DNA of 64,000 bases from Gnetum montanum (taxonomy: Eukaryota; Streptophyta; Gnetopsida; Gnetales; Gnetaceae): contig MNCI01003683.1 in NCBI GenBank assembly GCA_015680685.1, positions 322,812 to 386,811 of the forward strand, given 5' to 3'. Positions within the stretch are counted from its first letter, which is position 1; the number at the start of each line of letters is the position of its first letter. The notes beneath the pieces are model-generated. The model was given only the letters and a program-made list of their open reading frames with translations. It made no database searches and was not told the origin of the DNA. The position numbers and the translations under genes were made by a program. Below, one piece after another: positions 1 to 9,623 of this stretch.

Positions 1-2337
1 TGCCAGAAATAGGGATGAATCTTGCTGAGATTGCAATGTAGGTGGATCCAAACATTAAGAAAGATTAGGTGCAATGGTGCTATGGTGGAAACTGTAAGGA
101 GTTTGGTGTAATTACATTAGTAGAAAGGATCCAGTACAAGATTATAGGCTTTCACCTAAATCACATGATGAGGCCTAACAAAATCATCACCTTTTCTACT
201 TATGCATGTGTCGCTCTATGTGGGAGATTCCCTATCAGCCTTTCACAACTGATCTATCTAGAGATGGAGAAGTGATTTAAAGAAAATGAATGTGGAAGGA
301 AGGCACTCCCCTTTCCATGTCTCATGAGAAAACTTTGTCAGAGGGGAGGAATATTCTATTATACAAATGATGTTGTTAGGCATGTCCCAACTACTACTTG
401 GGAAGAAATGATAAAAGACAAAACACTTGCAACAACCATTTAGGAAGAGAAGCATCAACCACTACCTCTATCTACCACTCAAATAATGATGCCGAACATT
501 GCTACAGTAGCCCAATGGTTGTGCCAGTACCAAGAATGGCTCTTGAGTGAACAAGAACAACGAATAGTCATGAGTGGTAGGGACCCATATGTGTACTGAC
601 TAGCAATGAGTTACCTAAATGGGATGGCCTGAACAATTAGCCAAATGGATGGAGGTAGATTCATTTTCTCGATCCAAAGAACATAGTTGACTGTGAGATC
701 AAAGCCTAGTGCTAAAGAGGTTACAATATCTCTTGCAGAATAGTAGCCACTCTTAGAAATTTTTTTGGAACACTGCAACCTTCTAGATGCACTTAGAGGG
801 AGGTAAGAGGGTAACAATATTAGTGATGTAGCACCAAGGGTAGTAGATAGTAGTAGAAATTGTTATTGACTAAATTGCCAAAACCCTCAATGCACCTGTG
901 ATGTTTGTACCAGATGTCAGTACACTAAAGGATGTGTAGACGTCTGTAGGGACCACAAGTGGTAGAATAAATATAGCACAACATGAAGAACTATTGGATT
1001 GATTGGTGGAAATTGGACAACTACTTTCAAATGTCTTTGATCTTCCAAATAGTATTACTACAACCCAGTTAGAGCTGCCAGAGGAAAAAGGAAAAAACAT
1101 CATCTTGAAGGGGCAACTCGAAATATCCAAGGAGCTAAATGAATGCTTGACTATTGAACTTGCTGAATTAAGAGCCCAAATTGCTAACCCTACATTTTTC
1201 AACCTATTATTGACAAAATATGAAGCTCTTGAACAACTTCATACTAGATTGAAAGGGGTTGAGGATGCAATGGAGATGGTGGTGTTTTACTGATCCTTAG
1301 TAGAGGCTACATAACACAACATTTAGAAGGCCTTGGATCAGACCTACCGAGAGAATGTATAATTGACTACTGAGAATCATTGCCTATAGAATGTTGATGA
1401 ATACATATAACAATTAATGGACTTCATTCATCAATAGTAGGAGCAACTTGCCAAAGTGAACATAGAGCTAAGGAGATTCACAAAAGAAAATAGAAATCTC
1501 TCCATGGAGGAGGTCCATTCCCTTCACCAAAAGTTTGCAATTGAGGTAGCCACCTGGAAATTAGAGGCTCTCAAATTTAAGAGGTTTAAGGATAATTATA
1601 GAGATCAAGTCGATCTACAACAAAAAGTGAATGAAGAACACATCTAGTTGGCAAAGGCAAAAATGAATGAAAGCCTCCAACAACTTTAGCAAGGAAGAGA
1701 ATTGTGGCAATGCATCATTGATGGGATAGATGCCTACAACAAGATGAAGATCTAAATGAAGGAGTTGTAGATTGAGAAGATGATGGAATACATGGAGCTT
1801 AGTAATCTTCGATATGGTAGTATAGCCATGTTGACCACTAAGTGGCCATAGTTAGAATTAGAGAAATAGGTGGCTAGCTTGTACTTATTGTACAAGGCCA
1901 AGTTCAAGCATCACAAAGACACCAAGCAAAAGTTTGTAGTCACAAACGCTAAAATCAAAGTTCTTAAGGGCAAATACACCAATCAAAGATTCACTGTTGA
2001 GAACCTAGCTAGAATGATGAACAATTACCAGAAGCTGTAAAACATAGTCAAAACATTTGACATCAAATGGAAATAATTCACTGCTTGGTTTGTTAATACT
2101 AAGGAGTTGTTCTTGGTAATGCCCTATCCATGGGATATCCCCATTCCAACCCACATTGGTGATGCTGTGTAGACTCTGAATGATTCCCATAGTAAGGAGA
2201 AGAAGATGAAGGAATTATTGAATGCCTTTTTCCTTTCACTAGAGGTTGTAGTTATAACAAGATAGCCACCACATATGCTTGAAGTTGGTAAAGGTCCTTT
2301 AGAACCTTAGGAGCCTCCACCACCTGGGACCATTTGA
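1..2337 (+). pseudogene. Athila-type env-position ORF (ORF3), coiled-coil protein, decayed, N-terminus outside window
   Basis: This is a broken reading frame lying between the (unseen) pol gene and the 3' LTR of a + strand retroelement, the place where Athila-type elements carry an env-like third ORF. Bases 1-560 match the reverse complement of about 32060-32600, where the same ORF survives in another copy. From about 1000 to 2337 one frame runs without an indel for roughly 445 codons and reads as a Glu/Lys/Gln/Leu-rich coiled coil, ending in a Pro-rich tail (EPPPPG). It holds about 20 in-frame stops; 18 are TAA or TAG at positions where Gln fits, and two are TGA. No signal peptide or membrane segment is visible, so a true envelope role is not supported. 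The function is unknown; a structural or nucleocapsid-like role is only a guess. Confidence 0.6.
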
Positions 2338-2560
2338 TCTTCTCCACCATCTTCATGCCATCATAGGATGTGCTATCCAATTTTGTGTAGTCATGTCATG
2401 GTATTCAATTTTGTGTCATGAACACCATAATTTTTGTAATGTATTGATTTATACACTTGGGCAATTAGTTTTTTCAAGTCAGTTTGTTATGTCAAGAGTC
2501 AGTTAATAATCCCATACCTTTCTAATTTTGTAAAGAAACTTGAGGATGAGTTTTCATACA

Positions 2561-2572
2561 GTTGTGGGGGAA
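2561..2572 (+). other. Polypurine tract next to 3' LTR
   Basis: GTGGGGGAA abuts the LTR start TGATGAG. Other elements of this family have the comparable ATGGGGGTA at the same place. It sets the orientation of the left-hand element as + strand. Confidence 0.7.
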
Positions 2573-3110
2573 TGATGAGTGTCAAAGTGTCACGTTCAAT
2601 GAGCCCTTGTTGACGTGGCCTAGTCAATGGGTCCTTGTTGATGTAGCCTCATCAACAGGTTCCCATTTATGTGGTGTTGCCTTGTCAATAGGGCTGCACC
2701 AACATAGCATTTACTAAGTCTATGGGGCCTCGTTGACATAGCCCTATAGCAAAAATTATAAATAAAAGCTCACAACTATGTTTATGGGGAGTCAAGTCAT
2801 AGTAGTAGTCAAACTCTTGTAGTTTTTACATTCGAAAGTTAGAACATTTTCTGGTGTTTTCACAGCAAGAGTCATTGAGTGTACAAATCTTTATTTGAGT
2901 ACTAAGAGGGAAAATATAGTGATTTCATTTTTAGCATATTTCCTAGAGAATCATAGCAATATTGTTAGAGTCCATAGCATCATCTTCAAATGAAGAATCC
3001 CAAATGGCACAGTTTGATAGTCATGTATTATTGATGGTGATGTGCTACCACAAATTTATTTGATACCCATGCATCCACCTATTTTCATAATTTCTGGATT
3101 TCTAGATCAA
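2573..3110 (+). repeat. 3' LTR of the left-hand Athila-type element (end uncertain)
   Basis: The left edge is clear: TGATGAGTG right after the polypurine tract, the same first bases as the other Athila-type LTRs here. The first 180 bases hold four or five degenerate copies of a word like CCTTGTTGACGTGGCCT/GTCAATGGG, followed by a TATA box. The right edge is not recognisable, because no CTCATCA end is found, so this copy is probably truncated; the stated end is a guess. It is diverged from the other LTRs beyond the first bases. Confidence 0.55.
2755..2766 (+). promoter_or_regulatory. TATA box of LTR
   Basis: ATTATAAATAAA lies about 180 bases inside the LTR, directly after the repeated word array. 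Position and sequence match the TATAAATAA box in the other LTRs of the window. Confidence 0.5.
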
Positions 3111-3779
3111 AAATATACAAGTTTGTAGTTTTTGTTATAAAATTAATTAAATTTGGAAATTGAAACAACAAAGATAACAAGAAAAACACACAGAAATTTA
3201 CTTCGAAAATCCCTAAGTGAAAAAAAAACCATGAGAACTAGTGCAAAGCTTTCTTTTAGTTTGAGAAAATAGCCTAAGGACACAACCTATCTTTAATAGC
3301 TCTCATAATTTATTACTATCATCACACTCTTAAACCCTTCCTTTCACACTTTGTTACTATTGTTATGGTGGTGCTTAACCATAGTTTGAAAAATTAGATC
3401 AGATTGAAAATTCGAGGTTAGTAAAAACCAAATATCAAATCAAAATAAATTATAGAATTTATGAAAATACTTTGACAATAAATTTTTAGAAAATTAATTT
3501 TATTTTTCATTGAATACTATAATGGTTAACATGTTTTAAAAAAATAGTTTCAAGTTGAAATTAACTCTTACACATAACTTGTAAAGTAAATAAGGGAAAT
3601 AACTACGATAATGAATCCTTATTTTTAGTGTTTAAAAAAATATTAAAATACTAAAATATATTTGAATGCGCAACACAAAAAGTTGTAAAAGTAACAAGGT
3701 GTAAAATAAAAATGTGTAAAACAAAAATGCAAAAAATTGAGGAGCTACTTATATGCTTAGCATGGATGGCCATCGGCTC
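3111..3779. other. Non-coding stretch; possible Copia LTR scrap then AT-rich 3' remnant
   Basis: There is no reading frame of note. Around 3190-3260 the text (GAAAATCCCTAAGTG, then AAACCATGAGAACTAGTG) resembles the leader motif common in plant Copia LTRs; this is recognition by eye only. From about 3640 to 3740 short units like GTAAAACAAAAATG recur, as they do just past the integrase end in the other Athila-type copies (17650-17735, 42657-42720), so this part is the 3' flank of the integrase remnant that follows. Confidence 0.35.
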
Positions 3780-5289
3780 CATGACTAAGTTAAAAGGAGG
3801 AGATCTAAGATATTCAGCATGGTTGTCCATTCGATGAGGAATTTTTTAGATTTTTTGGCTTATGTTTGTTGAAAGGTTTGACTTATTGTATGTTAACTAG
3901 CTATTTCTTATCTGGGCTCTTAGGTTTGTAGATGATCATGGCCCCAGAAGGAAAAGTTTCATAAATTATATACGGTCCTTCCCACAATGTCTAGAACTTA
4001 GTTCATTGAGGTACATCTGTGGGATTCTAGTAGAGGGTCTTATCTCCTGGTTGAAATTTAAATTTCTTGATTTTAATGTCATGGTGCTTCTTGTTGAATG
4101 CCTTGTGCAACTCGTTAGATGATAGGGCCACCAATCAATTTTCATCTAGCAAGTTTAGACTCATTAATCTTTCTTTTTGTGCTAGAATTAAGTCAAGGTC
4201 GAGGTCATAGGCTATTGAAAGTGTATGAAACTCAGATTAAATAGGAAGTATTGGGTAATTTTCTGTACACTAGCTCATAGGGAGAATAGCCTATAGGAAG
4301 TTTCCATGTTGAGCAGTAGGCCCAAAGTGCATTGTTGAGTTTCATGTCTAGTATTTCCTATATTTGCTAAAAATTCTTGTTAGAATCCCTATGATATACC
4401 TAATTGTGACCTCAACTTAACCATTGGCTTGGGGGTGGTACAATGTTGTGAGTTTATGTTCAACCCCCAAGCGTTGCATGTGTTACCGAAAGGTAGTGCT
4501 TGTAAAGTTAGTTCCATTATCAGAAATTACTACATGTGGTATACTAAACTTGTTTACAATGCTTTGTTATACAAACCAAGTAGTAGTAGAGGATGTATAG
4601 TTGGTGATGCCTACTACTTCTACCCATTTCATATAATAGTTAATAGCGATAATGACATATGAATTTTCATTTGACATGGGCATGATGGGATCCATGAAAT
4701 CAATGCCCCAGATGTTGAAGGATTCTAGTGTTTGGATCCACTATTGAGATTCTTCCATTTGAGCAATCATTCCACCATCTTGTTGGCGACATTCACAAGA
4801 GTGGATATATTGATGAGCATCCCTAAAGATCGTTGGCCAATAATACCCTACCATCAAGATTTAAATGGTTGTGCATGTCCTAGCATAGTGGTCTCCATAA
4901 GGACTTTCATGAGCATCTTGGAGAATGTGTAGTTGATTAGCAATAGTGACACACTAATGAACCAAGCCATCAATGCATCCCTTGTAGAGGTTTTTATTGA
5001 TCTCCATGAAGCATTTCACTTGGTGAAGAAACTATTGTTTCCTCTAGTGGTCCAACCCTTGTGGCATCTCCTAGGTGAGAAAATAGTTGAGAATGCCATC
5101 ATACCATTTAGGCTCATTGGGAAATTGTTTAGTTATAGCCCTACAAAAGAGGAGTTCATTAGGAAATAGATCAAATAGTGGGTTTTCATCTTCTTTGCTA
5201 TCCCATTGTAATTGAGATAAGTGATCAGCAACCACATTCTCAATACCCTTTTGATCTACCATTGTAAGATTGAATTCTTGTATGATCAC
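3780..5289 (-). pseudogene. Ty3/gypsy integrase, decayed (outer Athila-type element)
   Basis: Minus-strand integrase remnant. Landmarks recognisable in one main frame are WGIDFMDP at about 4680-4715 (first catalytic Asp region), SDNGTNF at about 4501-4540 (second catalytic Asp region), a YHPQANG block at about 4430-4480, and the C-terminal SH3-like stretch at 3880-4100. Many stop codons interrupt it; several fit Gln or Trp codons changed by C-to-T or G-to-A. The segment at 5071-5289 (VVADHLSQLQ) is the RNase H/integrase linker typical of Ty3/gypsy pol. The gene order integrase after RT is the gypsy order. Inactive. Confidence 0.8.
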
Positions 5290-7005
5290 CAGACAACGTA
5301 TGACATAGGGGCTCTAGAGAAAACACCACAACCATCAATTATTTTTTTGTGGTGGTGTAGTTTAGTTCAACTTGCGTAGTGGATGTAATGTGGACATTTC
5401 TTATTATCCATCTACATAAGAACAACTCCCAAGGTGTAATTTGATGCATCTATCATGACATAAAATGGTCTAAATTAGTTAGGTGCTTGTAGAATTGGAG
5501 TTTCTACAAGTTTTTCCTTTAGTTTCTATAATTATTTTTCACATTTTGTGATCTAGACAAATGGAGTATCATTCTTTGTCAGCTCAACCAATAGTTTTTC
5601 TATCTTAGAGAAATTCTATATGAATCGTCGGTAGCAGCTAGTATGTCCAAGGACTGATTGAACATCTTTGATAGTTTCTAGTTGGTAGGTTATTCCTTAG
5701 ATGATCCTTATTTTTTGGGGTCGACGTCAATTCCTACTTGTGATATTCTATGCCCCAATACAATTCCTTCCTAGATAATCAAATAACTCTTTTTCCTGTT
5801 GAGCTACAAATTTGTTTTAGCACATCATTTTAGTGCTTACTCAAGGTGTTCTAGGGCTTGCTCAAATGTAGCTCCATAAGTTGAGAAGGCATGCATGAAG
5901 ACTTCGACACTACTATTGATCTACTTTTATAAAATGCATAGGACTAAGCATTCAAAAGTAGCAAGGGCATTTCATAGATCAAAAGGCATCTTGCGATATG
6001 CAAAATTTTCCCTATGACTCGTAAATGTTTTCTTGGCCTGGTCTTTTAGCATGATCTAGATTTGGTTATAGCTACTATAACCATCTAGAAAACTATACTA
6101 GCAATTCTTGGATACTGTGTTTAATAGTTGATTAATAAATGGAAATGGAAAATGCTCCTTAAATGTTGCATATTTAGCAAAAAAAAAAAAATCAATGCAG
6201 ATATGCCACTTACCACCTTTTTTGGGCATAATAATTAGTGGACTAACCCACTTGCTATCTACAATGGGATAGATAAACCCTACCTTGAGGAGTTGTTCAA
6301 TTTTCTCCTTGATGATTTACTTTAGTTTGGTATTTAATTTTCTCTATGGTTTTCTCTTTAGCTTCATGGCTGGATCAGTGTAGATGTGATGTTGGCATAT
6401 CCTAGGATCAATCCCTATGAGTTCAGGATATGACCAGGCAAAGGTTGCTAACCATTTTTCAACCACTTTTAATAGCATCCATTTCTATTTTGAGGCAACA
6501 TTGGCATTGATTATTACTGGCTTCTTATTTTTTAAGAACATATATTCCATGTTGATCGGTAAATTTTTTAGTTCAAGGGGCTCTTACTTGAAATTTTCAT
6601 AAATTTCCAACTCTACCAAGTAGATATCATCATTTGGATCATTAGAGAGTTGGTGATGAACTTGCTTTAGTTCATCCATGCCTATGACATATGCACATAT
6701 GAGGCTCTTAGTTGGTTCCATGCAAAGTGTGTTGCTTTCAAGATTAGCAATTAGCCACTAGGTATCCTCTTGTTTTGTGATTGCTGCATATAGATACCTT
6801 TGAATGTCAACTTTTGGTGCACACTATTTGCATGAAGAGATGGATGCTCATTTCACTACGTAGAGTTTTTGCACACAATTTCACCTTATATTATTGTACG
6901 CAATACATAGAACTTTCTTCTTATCAATCTTTCTAAATGCATTTTCTTTAGATATTTCCAAGGAAAGATCTCTTATGCCTTTTTTTTCATTAATGGTACT
7001 TTTCA
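5290..7005 (-). pseudogene. Athila-type protease end, reverse transcriptase and RNase H, decayed
   Basis: Minus strand. The C-terminal part of protease and its linker lie at about 6430-7005, RT at about 5640-6430 and RNase H at about 5290-5640. RT landmarks include MPKKGGKW (near 6215), FLDGYSSYNQI (near 6085), MPFDL (5975-5989) and the catalytic loop near 5888-5899, which reads FMHA where gypsy elements normally have [FY]-[MV]-D-D, so both catalytic Asp residues are lost. A run of T's on the minus strand (6180-6192) sits in the fingers region. The upstream end stops abruptly at about 7005 against an unrelated leader sequence. Confidence 0.8.
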
Positions 7006-7017
7006 AGACTTGAAAAG

Positions 7018-7289
7018 TTTTCAAGAAATGAACTTTTGAGAACAAGCAATAAAGAGCTTAAAAATTATTTAAAAGGATTTTTCAAGACAATGGATGAAAA
7101 TAGAAGTTTTAAATAAAACAAGTTTGAAACAAGGAAAATGAAATTTTTCAGGAAATAAAAATTGAATAGGGACTAGAAAAGGATAGAAAATAAATATTTT
7201 AGAAAATGGGATAACAATGGTCAAATAAATGACAAGAAAAACTGATAAATGAAAGGTTGGGGAAGGCCCTCCTTCTAGCACCAAAAAGG
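7018..7289 (-). repeat. Second copy of the TGTTGATG-element leader and primer-binding site
   Basis: This stretch is nearly the same as 12780-13047, which is the leader of the TGTTGATG element between its primer site and gag. Here it lies outside the element's 3' LTR, so on the minus strand the order is LTR, internal, LTR, leader. That is what an unequal or inter-element recombination leaves, not a simple insertion. CCTTCTAGCACCAAAAAGG lies against the LTR in both places. Confidence 0.75.
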
Positions 7290-8342
7290 TGTTGATGCAT
7301 AAATTTTAGTCACACCAACACCAGGAAAGAAAACTTGTTTTAGGAGACTATTGCCTAGGGTGCCTCCTGTATGGGTATGGAAACCTGGGAATAGTCTTAG
7401 CTGGAGAGAGCTACGTGGCCTTTTGCAAATAACCTAGAAAGAAATCTGGAATTTAAATTAGATAATTTTCTTCAATACAATAAGTAATTAAAAGAACTAA
7501 ATTTTCCCTAATCTTGCTGACGTTGCTGGTCCGTGACTGCCGATGGTATCCACTGCTGGGCAAGAAGGCTACGATTATCACGAGAGAGGGAGAGAGAGAG
7601 AAAGAGAGAGAGAGATTGCCACTACAATCTACATAAGGCAACAACTGTAGTTCTCAAAGCTTGTTGTCGTTTGCCACCTTTGTGCACCGTCAGAGAGAGG
7701 AAGATCGTCCATCCATGTCTGCACCACCGTGACAAGCTTTTACCATCGTTAAGAAGACCCACAAGGATCTTGATTTTAAACCATTGGCTCTTGCCTTGGA
7801 CCTTCCTTGAAGATCAACTACAAGCCTATGTAAAAGAAAAGAAAAGAAGAAAATGATCGCTTAGTGGAGAGGAAGCTGTTCCCTTCAGACTAATAGCTAG
7901 AGCTTGTTTTGGGACCTCTCCTCACTCCTAGAACCTCCCTCTAGACTCCATTTTATATCTACTGTGACCCTCCATAATGATGGCTATGTTCTCTAATTTA
8001 AGTGCCTACTATGTCCATAACTTCTGAAACGTCTACCATTAATGATTGTAATCACCACTATTAATAATTGGTTCCACCATCATTAATAATTATAATTGTT
8101 ACTATTAATAATTGTAACTATCATCATTAATAATTGTAATTGCCACCATTAATAATTGGAATCATCATCATCAACAACCATAACCGCCATCATTAATAAT
8201 TGTAACCGCCACCATTAATAATTGTAACTTAATAGTTTAAACGCCCACTACTTGCATGATTTTTATTGTGGTTATTAAGGGAGAGAGATTGAGACGTTGA
8301 TAATCATGGCCCCATGAGAGCATGGGAGTGTTGACATCAACA
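7290..8342 (-). repeat. 3' LTR of TGTTGATG-type element
   Basis: It starts TGTTGATG and ends CATCAACA, an 8-base terminal inverted repeat, and pairs with 13048-14109. It contains a GA-rich tract (about 7581-7615) and a minisatellite of ATTAATAATTG units (8034-8232). It is about 1.05 kb long. Confidence 0.85.
8034..8232. repeat. ATTAATAATTGTAAC minisatellite inside LTR
   Basis: About eight degenerate units of 22-23 bases built on ATTAATAATTGTAAYCRCCA, one of them decayed to a CATCATCAACAACC form. The same array occurs in the partner LTR at 13786-13994. Confidence 0.8.
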
Positions 8343-9623
8343 CTTAGCCCCCAAACTTTTAATTACATGCCAATGCAAGGAACAAGACCACAAAAACTTT
8401 AAAATGATGCAATAGGTAGGAAATCACAAATATCACAAAACAAGAAAATGGAAACTTCAAAGGAAACCATATTAACCTAAACATGATTAAAATAACCATA
8501 TAATCAAAAGAGAACTAAACGTGGGCCACCCAAACCACACCATCTTATTTAATCTAACTCTAAATATATAGTTTATTCATCTTAACTACATATAATTATA
8601 ATTAAAATATAATTATGATTTCTTTCTTAGTCTTCTTACAAAGTAAAAGCCAATATCATGTGGACTACTTTGAGTATAAGACCCATACTAAACTTAATGA
8701 TGAGGACAAGCTCATATTAGATTGTGGCTAGTCACATCTTTCGGATTTTTCCTTAGACCCTTTTTTTTTCTTTTTCAAAAGGGGAAATGGAGGTTAGGGT
8801 GAGGATAGTTGCCAGACCCCATCACACTTAAGAACTTATTACACTGCCAATGAACATGGTTCTCATTCCTTTTTTTCTTCTTTTTGAGGAAACTTTGCCC
8901 ATGGTGTACTTCATTCTTAAGGTAGGAATTCCAACATGAGTCTGGTCGATTAGATGCACTACCAGTGAACATGGTCCTCATTCCTTTTTTTTTTCTCTTT
9001 GAGGAAACTTTGCCCATGGTGTAGTTCAACCCTTGTGTATGTTCTTTTAATTACAATTTGATAGCATCATAGTAGGTCTCCTAGGTGGCTAAGGGTTCCC
9101 AAGTGGAAATGAACACACTTCACCCCATTGTTCATAGGGTAACCATGAATCATCACACATGAGGGCTAGGGCTCATGAGAGGGAAAGTGGGATTTTCCAA
9201 GGTCACCTAGTGATTATGGCTAACCATTCTCCAACATCACCTATCCTACACTCATATGATCATTGAGATTACATGATAAGTTAGCACAAATCTCATACTC
9301 CATAATCCAACATAATTGTAGAAACTAAAACCTTGAAAAATACTGGGAAGAATCAAAGCATTATTGAAATATATAGTATAAAAGGGATTTTATGAAATAG
9401 TACTAGGAAATATTATATAAAGGATTATACTCACATTATTTTCCAAAAGTGCTTTGATGACCCAATGCCTAATAACTCAAAAGATCATAATGATTACTAG
9501 AATCATATGTAAAGAAAAAATAAAAACAATATGCCAAGAAAGAAATGATGGAAATGCAAAGAAAATATGCAAATGCAACTATATACAAATGAAATTCATG
9601 ACAAAGAGGAAGAAAACATGCAA
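8343..9623 (-). other. 3' non-coding part of TGTTGATG-type element
   Basis: No supported gene. It begins with the polypurine tract beside the LTR. A local duplication occurs: the block with CATTCCTTTTTTT and GAGGAAACTTTGCCCATGG at about 8845-8905 recurs at about 8960-9020. The rest is unremarkable AT-rich sequence. Confidence 0.6.
8842..9029. repeat. Local tandem duplication, period about 115 bases
   Basis: Two copies share a near-identical core: GAACATGG, CTCATTCC, a T-tract, then GAGGAAACTTTGCCCATGG. The second copy is slightly shorter in the T-tract. Confidence 0.7.

Noticed and set aside
1000-2337. Reassigned UAA/UAG codons (Gln)
   Set aside because: The surrounding DNA is plant; stops also replace Trp and Arg in other frames here, and the same families end frames at TAA/TAG. 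Decay at methylated cytosines explains it.
1-2337. A true envelope protein in the env position
   Set aside because: No signal peptide, transmembrane segment or cleavage site is visible; the body is a coiled coil.
7533-7856. Open frames at 7533-7856 and 13281-13601 as a repeated small gene
   Set aside because: They lie within the two LTRs and cross a GA-rich tract; similarity follows from the LTR pair and no domain is seen.
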